From contig NZ_JADJCO010000003.1 in the NCBI RefSeq assembly GCF_016703145.1, positions 930,001 through 994,000 on the forward strand: a stretch of DNA of 64,000 nucleotides, in the 5' to 3' direction. Each line of letters begins with the position of its first letter. Positions within the stretch are counted from its first letter, which is position 1. Positions 54,892 to 64,000 of this stretch are shown in pieces. Under the pieces are notes generated by a model. That model did no database searches. It saw only the letters and a program-made list of their open reading frames with translations, and was not told the DNA's origin. Both the position numbers and the translations under genes were made by a program. The DNA is from Ottowia sp. (GTDB taxonomy: Bacteria > Pseudomonadota > Gammaproteobacteria > Burkholderiales > Burkholderiaceae_C).

Positions 54892-56709
54892 ATGCCCAAC
54901 GCCTTCAACTTCGCCGCCTCGCCTTTCGACTGCCTCACGCAGGCGCAGCAACGCCTGGTGCGCGACCGCGTGGACGTGGCCTACTTCCGCGCCGGCGACG
55001 TCATCCTGGACGTGGGGTCGAAGCCCACGCACCTGTTCGTGCTCATCAAGGGCCGCGTCACGCAGTTCGACGGCGACGAGGCGGTGGCCAGCTATGGGCC
55101 GGACGATTGCTTCGACGGGCGCGGGCTGGTGGCCGGCAAGTCCAGCAGCCGCTTCGTCGCCGCCGAGGAGGTGGTGAGCTACGAGCTGGCGCACCAGGCC
55201 GTGGGCGACCTGATCGCCGCCAACGCCACCTTCAGCGCGCTGCTGTTCTCCGACCTCAGCGCCAAGCTCCGCGCCATGGCCGACCGCCAGTCCAGCAACG
55301 AACTGCAGTCGCTCAACCTCTCGCGCGTGGACGAAGCCTATCTGCGCCCGGCGCTGATCGTGGATGCCGCGATGGACGTGGTTTCCGTCGTGCGGCTGTT
55401 CCAAGAGCACAAGAGCGGCAACGTGCTGGTGCGCGACGCCGCCGCCACGCCCCCGCGCCTGGGCATGTTCACCACCAGCGCGCTGCAGCGCGCCGTGCTG
55501 CGAGGCACTCCGCTGGACCAGTTGCCCGTGGGCGAGCTGGCCAACTACCAGCTCGTCGCCGTGCGCCCCGACGACCAGGTGGGCGACGCGCTGGCGCTGA
55601 TGCTGCGCCACGGCATCCACCGTGTGGTGGTGCGGGACGGCGAGCGCATCCTCGGCGTCCTCGAATCGCTGGACGTGTTCAGCTTCCTGTCCAACCACTC
55701 GCTGCTGATCACGCTGCAGATCGGCGCCGCCGGCAGCATCGACGAGCTCAGTCAGGCCGCCGCGCAGATCAACGGCATGATCGGCCGCCAGTTCCGCAGC
55801 GGCACCCATGTCGGCCTGATCGCCAAGATGGTGCAGGATCTGAACGCGCGCCTGTTCGAGCGCGCGTGGCAGCTCGTCGCCCCGCCGCAGCTGGTGGCCC
55901 ACAGCTGCCTGATCGTCATGGGCAGCGAGGGGCGCGGCGAGCAGTTGCTGAAGACCGACCAGGACAACGCCCTCATCCTGCGCGACGGCTTCGCGCCGCC
56001 GCCCGACCTGGCCGCCATCACCGCGCGCTTCTCCGACGCGCTGGCGCGCTTCGGCTACCCCCCGTGCCCCGGCGGCATCATGCTCAGCAACCCCGCGTGG
56101 TGCATGAGCGCGACCGAATTCACGCAGACCGCGCGCCGCTGGCTCCTGGTGCCCGAGGCCGACAGCCTGATGAACCTGGCCATCTTCATGGACGCGCACG
56201 CCGTCGCCGGCGACGCCGGCCTGCTCGACGCCGTGCGCGCCGGCCTGCTGGAGCTGACCATCGACAGCGACGCCATGCTGGCGCGCTTCGCCGCCGCCAT
56301 CGACGCCTTCGGCAACACCACCGGCTGGTGGAACCGCCTGCTGGGCGATGGCGCCGACCGCATGAACCTGAAGAAGGAGGGCATTTTCCCGCTCGTGCAC
56401 GGCGTGCGCAGCCTGGCGCTGGCGCACCGGCTGACGGAGACCGGCACCGAAGCCCGAATCGCCGCCCTGGTGCGCGCCGGCCCCTTGAGCCGCGACACCG
56501 GGCAGGAGCTGACCGGCGCGCTGCACTTTTTCATGGCCCTCAAGCTCAAGGCCGGGCTGGCCGAGATGGAGCGCGGCGAGCCCGTGTCCGGCGCCGTGGA
56601 TGTGCCGGGCCTGACCACCCTGGACCGCGACCTGCTGAAGGACGCGCTGGGCGTGGTCAAGCGCTTCAAGGCGCAGTTGCGCCACCGCTTCAAGCTGGGC
56701 GCGCTGTGA
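54892..56709 (+). CDS. cNMP/CBS/DUF294 nucleotidyltransferase-like signal protein
   Basis: 605 residues from ATG 54892 with GGAGGAG upstream. Order: cyclic-nucleotide-binding-like beta barrel (about 15-115, VDVAYFRAGDVILDVGSKPT), a CBS pair (about 150-265, VVSVVRLFQEHKSGNVLV and HGIHRVVVRDGERILGVLES), and a DUF294 nucleotidyltransferase domain (near 340, IVMGSEGRGEQLLKTDQDNA, with GS...D.D). A DUF294 C-terminal helical domain ends the protein. Such proteins, with a DnaQ-like exonuclease gene next door, often accompany acetate symporter genes. Here actP is about 4.9 kb away. Confidence 0.9.
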   Translation: MPNAFNFAASPFDCLTQAQQRLVRDRVDVAYFRAGDVILDVGSKPTHLFVLIKGRVTQFDGDEAVASYGPDDCFDGRGLVAGKSSSRFVAAEEVVSYELAHQAVGDLIAANATFSALLFSDLSAKLRAMADRQSSNELQSLNLSRVDEAYLRPALIVDAAMDVVSVVRLFQEHKSGNVLVRDAAATPPRLGMFTTSALQRAVLRGTPLDQLPVGELANYQLVAVRPDDQVGDALALMLRHGIHRVVVRDGERILGVLESLDVFSFLSNHSLLITLQIGAAGSIDELSQAAAQINGMIGRQFRSGTHVGLIAKMVQDLNARLFERAWQLVAPPQLVAHSCLIVMGSEGRGEQLLKTDQDNALILRDGFAPPPDLAAITARFSDALARFGYPPCPGGIMLSNPAWCMSATEFTQTARRWLLVPEADSLMNLAIFMDAHAVAGDAGLLDAVRAGLLELTIDSDAMLARFAAAIDAFGNTTGWWNRLLGDGADRMNLKKEGIFPLVHGVRSLALAHRLTETGTEARIAALVRAGPLSRDTGQELTGALHFFMALKLKAGLAEMERGEPVSGAVDVPGLTTLDRDLLKDALGVVKRFKAQLRHRFKLGAL

Positions 56710-56722
56710 GCGCGGGACGGTC

Positions 56723-57352
56723 ATGGGCCTGATCGAATCCCTTCTCCGAGGCTGGCAGCGGCGCCAGTTGAGCGACCCCGAGTGGGCCTTCCTGTTCGAT
56801 CCGCCGCCGCCCGATGAATGGGTGGCGCTGGACTGCGAGACCACGGGCCTCAACACCCGCACCGACGAGATCATCTCCGTCGGCGCCGTGCGCATCCACG
56901 GCCAGCGCATCCTCAGCAGCCAGCGGCTGGAGTTGCTGATCCGCCCCGACAAGGCCGTGTCGGCCGAGAGCATCCGCGTGCACCGCCTGCGCGAGCAGGA
57001 CGTCGAGGGTGGATTGAGCGCGCCGGAGGCCATGCGCCGCCTGCTGCATTTCATCGGCCCGCGCCCGCTGGTTGGCTACTACCTGGAGTTCGACGTCGCC
57101 ATGCTCAACCGCGCCGTCAGGCCGCTGATCGGCATCGGCCTGCCGCAACCGAAGATCGAGGTGTCGGCGCTGTACTACGACCACCGCTTCAGGCAATTGC
57201 CGCCCTCGCACCAGCAGGGCAACGTCGAGATCGACCTGCGCTTCGCCACCATCATGCAGACGCTCGGCCTGCCCACCCGTGACGCCCACGACGCGCTGAA
57301 CGACGCCATGATGGCGGCGCTGGCGTTCGTCAAGCTGAAGTCGATGGGGTAG
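56723..57352 (+). CDS. DnaQ-like 3'-5' exonuclease
   Basis: 209 residues. DEDDh exonuclease motifs: VALDCETTGLNTRTDEIIS (Exo I, Asp and Glu near residue 37), VGYYLEFDVAMLNRAV (Exo II) and RDAHDALNDAMMAAL (Exo III His-x4-Asp). 13 nt after the DUF294 gene and almost certainly in the same operon. It is not the polymerase III epsilon subunit: it lacks the C-terminal alpha-binding tail. Confidence 0.92.
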   Translation: MGLIESLLRGWQRRQLSDPEWAFLFDPPPPDEWVALDCETTGLNTRTDEIISVGAVRIHGQRILSSQRLELLIRPDKAVSAESIRVHRLREQDVEGGLSAPEAMRRLLHFIGPRPLVGYYLEFDVAMLNRAVRPLIGIGLPQPKIEVSALYYDHRFRQLPPSHQQGNVEIDLRFATIMQTLGLPTRDAHDALNDAMMAALAFVKLKSMG

Positions 57353-57397
57353 GGCCGGCGCCGCATCGCGCGGCGGGATTTGACCCGCGGCCCAGCG

Positions 57398-57826
57398 TCA
57401 TGCCGCCTCGGCCGGCGTCACGGCGATCGCCGCCAGCGCGCTGGCCGGGGGCACCATGGTCGCGACCTGCGGGCAGCGCAGGCACACGCTGGGCCCGCGC
57501 TCGGCATGCCAGCGGCACGACGGGCGCAGCAGGCAGGGCGGCAGGTGGTCCACCACCGGGTCGAGATCGTCGCGCACCCGCTTGCCAAGCTGGCAGGAAT
57601 GTCCGTCGAAGTGGCCGCACCGCTTCTCCTCGCACCTCGCCCCGAACCGCAGGACCTGAGTGGCGTCGGCGTCGCTGACGTGCGCGCGCCAATCGAAGGC
57701 TTGCAGCGCCTCTTTCTTGAAGAAGGCGATGCGCACCTCGGTGGGCGAGCCGGACAGCAGGCCGATGGGGCGCGCGTCCGTCATGTCCGGCTGGGCGCTG
57801 GGGCAATCGTAGGCGGCGGCGTTCAT
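57398..57826 (-). CDS. Cysteine-rich small protein of unknown function
   Basis: 142 residues with eight Cys (8, 65, 70, 78, 98, 104, 115, 118). They fall in two groups: CEEKRCGHFDGHSC in the middle and CLLRPSCRWHAERGPSVCLR followed by C-P near the end. The spacing suggests zinc or Fe-S binding. Similar proteins are sometimes labelled nitrogen fixation protein in databases (recollection), without evidence. No signal peptide. It begins 18 nt after the stop of the next upstream small gene and is probably co-transcribed with it from the 57-bp module. Confidence 0.75.
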   Translation of the reverse strand: MNAAAYDCPSAQPDMTDARPIGLLSGSPTEVRIAFFKKEALQAFDWRAHVSDADATQVLRFGARCEEKRCGHFDGHSCQLGKRVRDDLDPVVDHLPPCLLRPSCRWHAERGPSVCLRCPQVATMVPPASALAAIAVTPAEAA

Positions 57827-57844
57827 GGGATGCCTCGCCGTCGG

Positions 57845-58168
57845 TCAACGCTGTGGGCCGGTGCGGATGCCCTCGATGTCCCGGATTCGCGGGTCCCAGA
57901 AACCCACCAGGATCCACTTGTCGAAGCCGATGACGGCCGGCTGCACGCCTTTGAGCTTCATGGACGAGATCACGGTGTTGGCCACCTCCAGGCGCGATGC
58001 GCCGGGTTGGTCGAGACTCTTGATCCGCCTGCCGAAGATCTCCCAGTTGAGCGCCAGCGTGCCCGCCTCGAACTCGGCGCCGTGCCGCTTGCCCGCGACC
58101 GCGAAAGCCTTGTCGAGCGAGGCCGACAGGCCTTCAAAGGTCACCACTTCCGAACGTTTGGTAGCCAT
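57845..58168 (-). CDS. Small protein of unknown function, gene preceded by the 57-bp module
   Basis: 107 residues from ATG 58168 with AGGAGA upstream (MATKRSEVVTFEGLSASLDK). No recognised motif. The sequence is soluble and mixed alpha/beta (VANTVISSMKLKGVQPAVIG, FDKWILVGFWDPRIRD). No membrane segment, Cys or signal peptide is seen. It shares the first three residues (MAT) and a near-identical upstream control module with the gene at 58327-58706. Possibly a stress-induced protein, by inference from the shared promoter-like element only. Confidence 0.7.
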   Translation of the reverse strand: MATKRSEVVTFEGLSASLDKAFAVAGKRHGAEFEAGTLALNWEIFGRRIKSLDQPGASRLEVANTVISSMKLKGVQPAVIGFDKWILVGFWDPRIRDIEGIRTGPQR

Positions 58169-58182
58169 GTTTGTCTCCTGGG

Positions 58183-58239
58183 CGCGGCGCCATTGCCGCG
58201 AAACCCACGTTACGCGCCCCGGGGTGCGGGCGCATCCTC
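58183..58239 (-). promoter_or_regulatory. 57-bp promoter/hairpin module, copy A
   Basis: On the minus strand: GAGGATG (58233-58239), 19 nt, GTAACGTG (58206-58213), 5 nt, then hairpin CGCGGC-AATGGC-GCCGCG (58183-58200). The order and every spacing are the same in copy B. The first two blocks are spaced like -35/-10 elements, though unlike sigma-70; the hairpin would lie near the transcript start. Confidence 0.7.
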
Positions 58240-58326
58240 AAAGAGAGGGATGAACGGGGCGTTGGATGAGCTGGATGCCCTGGCTGGATCGCCTGCGCGG
58301 CGCCGGCCAGGACGGCCCAGGCCGGA

Positions 58327-58706
58327 TCAGTAGCTGCCCACCTTGGTCGCGCTGCGGGTCGTGACCGACGGGATGATGCCGGGGACGCGCTGGCCAGGTT
58401 GAAGCGGGCATAGATCTCGTCCTTGCCCTCCCAGTCCTCGTCCAGCCAGCTCTTGGCGACGTTGCGGGTGAACTGCACGGTGCCCGTGCTGGAGACGGGC
58501 TTGGTGCCCATCGAGAACAGGTTGTCGTCGCCGCCGTTGATCCCGCTGTCCTCGCCCCACATCCGGCAGGCGACGGTGACCGACAGGCCCTGGCCGATCA
58601 TGAATTTCTCGAACTGGTTGAAGGTGACGTTGACCTTGGTGGTGACCTTGACGACGTCACCGCCTTGGGAAACGACGGAAAGGCTGGGGCTGCTGAGTGT
58701 GGCCAT
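58327..58706 (-). pseudogene. Small protein of unknown function, gene preceded by the 57-bp module; frameshifted near its end
   Basis: From ATG 58706 with AAGGAGA upstream. The main frame (MATLSSPSLSVVSQGGDVVK, VNVTFNQFEKFMIGQGLSVT, GTVQFTRNVAKSWLDEDWEG) looks like a beta-rich domain of no family known to me. At a GCGC stretch (58386-58391) the frame is lost. The neighbouring frame gives a sensible ending, VPGIIPSVTTRSATKVGSY, with its stop at 58327. Removing two bases (or adding one) would yield about 125 residues. I infer that this is the original protein; the unshifted frame instead runs on into an unlikely Arg/Pro-rich tail. Confidence 0.6.
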
Positions 58707-58739
58707 GATGATCTCCTTGATGGCAATGGGGGTGGAAAA

Positions 58740-58796
58740 CGCAGCACGATGGCTGCGGAGATCACGTTACCCACCCCTTTGCGACGGCACATCCTC
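58740..58796 (-). promoter_or_regulatory. 57-bp promoter/hairpin module, copy B
   Basis: On the minus strand: GAGGATG (58790-58796), 19 nt, GTAACGTG (58763-58770), 5 nt, hairpin CGCAGC-CATCGT-GCTGCG (58740-58757). Compared with copy A the stem carries one compensatory change (A-T instead of G-C) and the loop is also six bases. Confidence 0.7.
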
Positions 58797-58833
58797 CAGG
58801 GGCAGGAGGCCCGCCGCATGGATGACCCTGCCT

Positions 58834-59769
58834 TCAGGAACGTCCGCCGCCAGCGGGCGGGGCGGTCGCCGCCAGGTCGGGCGGGCTTGCCATCTCGGCC
58901 TCCAGGAAGGCCAGCAGCGCCGTCAGCGCCGCGCTGTTGTGGCGGCGGTGCGCGTAGGCCGCGTAGACCCAGTCGGCGTTCGGCATGAACTCGTCCAGCA
59001 CGCTCTCCAGCGCGCCGCCGCGCAGGTGCTCCAGCACGATGCGGCGCGCGGTGTAGGTCGCGCCCACCCCGTGCAGGGCCAGCGTGGCCAGCGGCGCGTA
59101 GGACGTGGCGTCCACGCGCACCTGCGGGTGCAGCTCGATCGTCTTGCCGCGCTCCACGAAGATCCAGCGCGGCGCCACGCCGGCGGCCGCCACGCTCAGC
59201 AGCTCATGCCCGGTGAGCAGCTCGCCGGGATGCCGCGGCTTGCCGCGCGCGGCCCAGTAGCCGGGCGAGGCCACCACCACCCGCTCCAGCGGCATCAGCC
59301 GCCGCACGATCAGGTTCTGGTTGCCGATCGGCCCCGCGCGCAGCGCCAGGTCCACGCCGTCCTCGGCCAGATCGACCATGCGGTCGCTCAGCTGCAGGCT
59401 CAGCGACACGTCGGGGTAGCGCGCCAGGAAGCGCGCCAGCATCTCGGCCAGCCCGACCTGCACCAGCCCGTGCGGGGCGGCCAGCACCAGCCGCCCGCTG
59501 GGGCGGGTGGCGCGCTCGCGCAGGTCACCCGCGGTCATCTGCACCAACTCCAGCAGCGGGCCGCTGCGCTCGTAGAGCAGTTGGCCGGCATCGGTGAGCG
59601 ACACCTTGCGCGTGGTGCGGTTGAACAGGCGCACGCCGAAGCGCGCCTCCAGCGCCGCCACGTACTTGCTTGCGTTGGCTGGCGACATGTCGAGCGCCCG
59701 CGCGGCGGCCGAGAAGCTGCCCCGGCGTGCCACCTCGCGAAAGGTCTGGATCAGGTCGAGCGAGTCCAT
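58834..59769 (-). CDS. LysR-family transcriptional regulator
   Basis: 311 residues. Winged helix-turn-helix: MDSLDLIQTFREVARRGSFS, AAARALDMSPANASKYVAAL, FNRTTRKVSLTDAG. The substrate domain (about 90-295) includes GRLVLAAPHGLVQ and DLALRAGPIGNQNLIVRRL, the common form of this subgroup. Target unknown; no obvious divergent catabolic gene is next to it. A palindrome TTTCC-TATAT-GGAAA lies three bases upstream of its start and may be an autoregulatory site. Confidence 0.93.
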   Translation of the reverse strand: MDSLDLIQTFREVARRGSFSAAARALDMSPANASKYVAALEARFGVRLFNRTTRKVSLTDAGQLLYERSGPLLELVQMTAGDLRERATRPSGRLVLAAPHGLVQVGLAEMLARFLARYPDVSLSLQLSDRMVDLAEDGVDLALRAGPIGNQNLIVRRLMPLERVVVASPGYWAARGKPRHPGELLTGHELLSVAAAGVAPRWIFVERGKTIELHPQVRVDATSYAPLATLALHGVGATYTARRIVLEHLRGGALESVLDEFMPNADWVYAAYAHRRHNSAALTALLAFLEAEMASPPDLAATAPPAGGGRS

Positions 59770-59771
59770 TG

Positions 59772-59786
59772 TTTCCTATATGGAAA
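59772..59786. promoter_or_regulatory. Palindrome upstream of the LysR gene
   Basis: TTTCCTATATGGAAA, perfect 5-bp arms around TATAT, three bases from the LysR start codon. Candidate binding site of the regulator on its own gene. Confidence 0.45.
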
Positions 59787-60002
59787 TGGTGCTGTTCTTC
59801 AGAAGGGGTTTTTTATACCACCCCACAGGCGCAGAGTACCACTCACGGCACTGACAGCGCGACACGGCCCTCAAGCCCAACGCATTGATCGGCACCGCGG
59901 CGAGCCCGCGCCAAGAGCTGACACGGACTCTGAATGCCGCCACGGCAGTCATCACAAGCAGGACTGCCCGGCGGAACCCTCCAAGAGCAAAGGAAAGTCA
60001 TC

Positions 60003-60374
60003 ATGAAAACCCGCAACATCGCCATCGCCGCCCTTCTGAGCACCGTCCTGGCCGGCAGCGCCTTCGCCAGCGCATTCCCCGCCGTGGCGGGCGAGGGGCC
60101 CCTGGGCGACGCGTTCCAGGCGCAAGGCTCCACGCTGACCCGCGCCGAGGTGCGCGCCCAGGCCATCGCCAACCCGCCCGCCGTCGGCGTGCATCCGCTG
60201 GCGAGCGATTGGCCGGTGGTCGCCTCGGCCCTGACGCGCGCCGAGGTGCGTGCCGAAGCGGTCGCCAACCCACCCTCGGCGGGCGAGAGCGATGCCGTGG
60301 CCCGCACCCGCGTGTCGTTGCCCAACGAGATGCATGCCGAGGCTGGGCAAGGCGGCGCCGGCGCGGTCAACTGA
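60003..60374 (+). CDS. DUF4148 domain-containing exported protein
   Basis: 123 residues from ATG 60003 with AAAGGAAAG upstream. Signal peptide MKTRNIAIAALLSTVLAGSA with cleavage near AFA. The mature part holds two copies of a LTRAEVRAQAIANPP-type repeat (residues about 44-58 and 77-91), the DUF4148 feature. Periplasmic, function unknown; such small genes are abundant in Burkholderiales. Followed by a strong terminator. Confidence 0.88.
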   Translation: MKTRNIAIAALLSTVLAGSAFASAFPAVAGEGPLGDAFQAQGSTLTRAEVRAQAIANPPAVGVHPLASDWPVVASALTRAEVRAEAVANPPSAGESDAVARTRVSLPNEMHAEAGQGGAGAVN

Positions 60375-60411
60375 ACGCCCCTCGCGCCCGCGCGTCGGGC
60401 GCGGCGCCCCG

Positions 60412-60437
60412 AAGGCCGGCACTCGCCGGCCTTTTTT
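60412..60437 (+). terminator. Rho-independent terminator after the DUF4148 gene
   Basis: AAGGCCGGC, loop ACTC, GCCGGCCTT, then a run of six Ts in total. Nine pairs. 38 nt after the stop codon. Confidence 0.93.
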
Positions 60438-60490
60438 GCTGGAGCGATCTGCCTTTCCACGGCTCCCTTCGGCGTGCCGTGAACGCACCA

Positions 60491-60555
60491 TTCTGAATGA
60501 AATTGGCATCCAGCCAGCATGTATATTGCACCATAAGCTATATTTTGCATAGCAA
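60491..60555 (+). repeat. 64-bp AT-rich dispersed repeat (upstream of the MBL gene)
   Basis: Left end TTCTGAATGAAATTGGCATC, middle CAGCCAGCATGTATATTGC, right end AAGCTATATTTTGCATAGC. Lies between the DUF4148 terminator and the metallo-beta-lactamase-fold gene. Confidence 0.85.
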
Positions 60556-60632
60556 ACTGAATGCGCAAAGGTTCGGCGAAGCATGCCTTCCTCGCTGCGA
60601 GAATGGGCGCCTTCCTCCAGGCAGGCAGCCCC

Positions 60633-61527
60633 ATGGACCCCTTGACCTTCGGCCCCGTTCGCATCCACCTCGGCGACAAATCCGGCAAGTACCCCGACGG
60701 CAACCAGGTCGTCGTGCAGGGCGCCGACACGCGGGTGGCGTTCGACACGCCCCTGGTGGCCGAACGCATCGGGGCCGAGCTGGACGACGTGGACATGGTC
60801 ATCCTTGGCCACGTGCACGAGGACCACATGGTGGCGTTGGGACGCTTGGCGCGCGCGCAGGTGCAGGTGCACGAGGCCGACCTGGCCGCCGCCCAATCGT
60901 GGGCGGGGCTGGCGCGCCACTACGGCTACCCGCCGCCCGTGCTGGCGCGGGTGCGCGAGATGATCGAGCGTGACTTCGGCTACCAGCCCCGGCCGGACGC
61001 CACCGGCTACGCGGACGGCGCGGCGTGGGATTTGGGCGGCGGCGTGCGCGTGCGGGCGCACCACCTGCCGGGCCACACCGCCGGCCATTGCGCACTGGTG
61101 GTCGAAAGCGAAGGGCGTGGCTTTCATCGGCGACATCGACCTCACCGGCTTCGGCCCCTACTACGGCGACGCCACTTCCGACCTGGCCCAGTTCGAGCGC
61201 AGCCTGGAGCGGGTGAAGGACATCGATGCGAAGGTGTGGGTGACCTCGCACCACCGCGGCGTGATCACCGAGCGGGCGGCGTTCCTGCAGGCGCTGGAGC
61301 AGTTCAGGCACAAGATCGACGAGCGCGGCGACCGGCTGCTGGGCTGGTTGCGCGAGCGCCCGCACACGCTGGATCAACTGGTGGCGCGGCGCCTGCTGTA
61401 CCCGGTGGGGGTCGAGTTGCCCTACGTGGACAGCGCGGAGCGCCGCAGCATCGGCCTGCACCTGGTGCAGCTCCAGGCGCGGGGCGCCGTGCGGGCGGTG
61501 GGCGGCGACGGCTACGTGGCGGCTTGA
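60633..61527 (+). pseudogene. Metallo-beta-lactamase-fold hydrolase (lactonase-like), frameshifted
   Basis: ATG 60633 (MDPLTFGPVRIHLGDKSGKY); an upstream start at 60561 is possible. Zinc motif HVHEDH near residue 54, second zinc His in HHLPGHTAGHCALVVE near 150, then in the next frame VAFIGDIDLTGFGPYYGDA with the bridging Asp, and VWVTSHHRGVI. The frame break is at GGG (61113-61115): one G fewer would read ESEGVAFIGD continuously to the stop at 61527, about 297 residues. MBL members of this type hydrolyse lactones or thioesters; substrate unknown. A single extra G is a common sequencing error. Confidence 0.8.
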
Positions 61528-61530
61528 GCA

Positions 61531-61557
61531 GAAAAAAGCCGGGCCAATGGCCCGGCT
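61531..61557 (-). terminator. Rho-independent terminator of actP (bidirectional stem)
   Basis: AGCCGGGCC, loop, GGCCCGGCT; on the minus strand the stem is followed by six Ts. Placed between the convergent MBL and actP genes, 22 nt after the actP stop. Confidence 0.93.
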
Positions 61558-61579
61558 GTGTCGAACGGCGCTGCCTTGG

Positions 61580-63300
<1,721 letters not shown>

Positions 63301-63304
<4 letters not shown>

Positions 63305-63609
63305 TTCGTGGCGTCCTTCAGGATGTCGCGCGTCAGCGCATCGAATTCGCCGTTGGCGCGGCGCACGTACAGGCCGGTGACGATGACCGAGAACACGATC
63401 ACCGCCATGCCGATGGGGATGCCGATGGTGGTCACGCCCGCGCCCAGGGGTTTGGCGAGGAACTCCTTGTCGAAGGCGATGAGGGCGATGTAGCCGTAGT
63501 ACACGACCAGCATCAGGATGGTCAGGGTCCAGCCGAGGCTGTTGCGCTTGCGGCGCAGTTCCTGGTACTTGGGATGGCGCTGGATGCGCTCGACCGCGGG
63601 GTCGCTCAT
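63301..63609 (-). CDS. DUF485 small membrane protein (ActP partner, YjcH-like)
   Basis: 102 residues. HPKYQELRRKRNSLGWTLTI leads into two hydrophobic helices (ILMLVVYYGYIALIAF and IGIPIGMAVIVFSVIVTGLY) and ends with YVRRANGEFDALT, the YjcH signature. It is the usual companion encoded directly before actP, with a translational-coupling overlap. Exact role is unsettled. Confidence 0.95.
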
Positions 63610-63808
63610 GGTCTTGTCTCCTTGGGTGGATCGGATCGGGGCCCCCGCGTCCGGGGGAGGTGGCGGATCGGATTCTGGGCGGGCGGACTGACCAAGTGCT
63701 TACGGACCGCGGGCGATGGACGGCCGCTGGCGCCACGCACGCCGCGGCGCGGCGCGGCAGAAGACTTCTCGGGGCTTGGCGCGTCGCGGGCGCTCCCTCC
63801 CGCGCCGG

Positions 63809-64000
63809 CTACGCGCCGCGCGCTGCGGGCACCGGCGGATCGAAGGCGCGGATGGGCGGCAGCGCGCCGGTGTACTTCTCGACCTGCACCGCGTCCAACT
63901 GGCCCGAGCAGCCCTGCGCCAGCGACGAGGTGCCGACGTCGCGCGTCAGCACGTTCGGGTTGCCGTGCGCGCACAGCGGGCGGCCCCGTTCGTCGGTGGC
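63809..64000 (-). CDS. C-terminus of a probable molybdopterin-dependent oxidoreductase (5' end outside window)
   Basis: Only the last 63 residues are present, up to TAG at 63809-63811. CAHGNPNVLTRDVGTSSLAQ, then GCSGQLDAVQVEKYTGALPP and the IRAFDPP ending resemble the molybdopterin-dinucleotide-binding end of DMSO-reductase-family enzymes. The match is from memory of such endings and the fragment is short, so the enzyme type cannot be stated. About 200 nt separate its stop from the DUF485 start on the same strand. Confidence 0.5.
   Translation of the reverse strand, partial: ATDERGRPLCAHGNPNVLTRDVGTSSLAQGCSGQLDAVQVEKYTGALPPIRAFDPPVPAARGA

Noticed and set aside
53986..57054. Open frame of about 1020 codons antisense to four real genes
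   Set aside because: Covers DUF1289, HCCA isomerase, DUF294 and exonuclease genes, all with clear family motifs; the antisense product has no recognisable features.

Overview
The window looks like a stretch of a high-GC betaproteobacterial chromosome, most likely Burkholderiales, family Comamonadaceae (Acidovorax, Alicycliphilus or Diaphorobacter type). Reasons: uniformly GC-rich coding sequence; a Bug-type tricarboxylate receptor; the spc/alpha ribosomal operons followed by tRNA-fMet; the leucine-degradation (liu) gene set; and dispersed repeats, including an AT-rich repeat of about 64 bp with an AGCTATYAAAATA-type end. The genus is inferred, not proven. No rRNA, CRISPR array, prophage or insertion sequence was seen.

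Layout. 1-5.8 kb (minus strand): nitronate monooxygenase (amber-interrupted, runs off the left edge), a hot-dog-like protein, tgt, a TPR-methyltransferase and queA (frameshifted), a queuosine-tRNA block. 5.8-8.1 kb: recG (frameshifted), bracketed by two inverted copies of a 170-bp repeat. 8.1-11.1 kb: two tandem DUF1254/DUF1214 secreted paralogues. 11.2-13.1 kb: oxyR and ubiA. 13.2-18.0 kb: an operon (fumarase/aspartase-superfamily lyase, Bug receptor, fumC) divergent from a GntR/UTRA regulator, with three copies of a TGTTCGAACA operator between them. 18.0-23.4 kb: proC, a phytase-like gene broken by a repeat, glpK, glpD.

23.4-32.65 kb: the spc and alpha operons (rplN to rplQ), tRNA-fMet and a terminator. 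The upstream neighbour of rplN is glpD rather than rpsQ, and rplN has its own promoter and leader hairpins. 32.7-42.8 kb: a Pat-like acyl-CoA synthetase/acetyltransferase, hemE, an AT-rich gap with a DnaA box, priA, a small secreted protein, a decayed AEC transporter, a Rep helicase and a lipoprotein. 42.9-52.8 kb: acyl-CoA synthetase, the two methylcrotonyl-CoA carboxylase subunits, methylglutaconyl-CoA hydratase and HMG-CoA lyase (leucine to acetoacetate plus acetyl-CoA), with a VapBC-like toxin-antitoxin pair, a DUF4126 membrane protein and a hydroxyacid reductase as passengers. 52.8-57.4 kb: LysE exporter, YbaK deacylase, DUF1289, an HCCA-isomerase-like protein, a CBS/DUF294 protein and a DnaQ-like exonuclease.

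57.4-58.8 kb: three small genes of unknown function. Two of them carry the same 57-bp upstream module (GAGGATG, 19 nt, GTAACGTG, 5 nt, then a 6-bp hairpin with one compensatory base-pair change). This is the most novel-looking signal here. 58.8-64 kb: LysR regulator, DUF4148 protein, a frameshifted metallo-beta-lactamase-fold gene, acetate symporter actP with its DUF485 partner, and the end of a probable molybdopterin oxidoreductase.

Seven reading frames are disrupted (nitronate monooxygenase, queA, recG, phytase-like, AEC transporter, one unknown gene, MBL). Four of the indels lie in short GC repeats or a G run and could be assembly errors, so the pseudogene labels are provisional.
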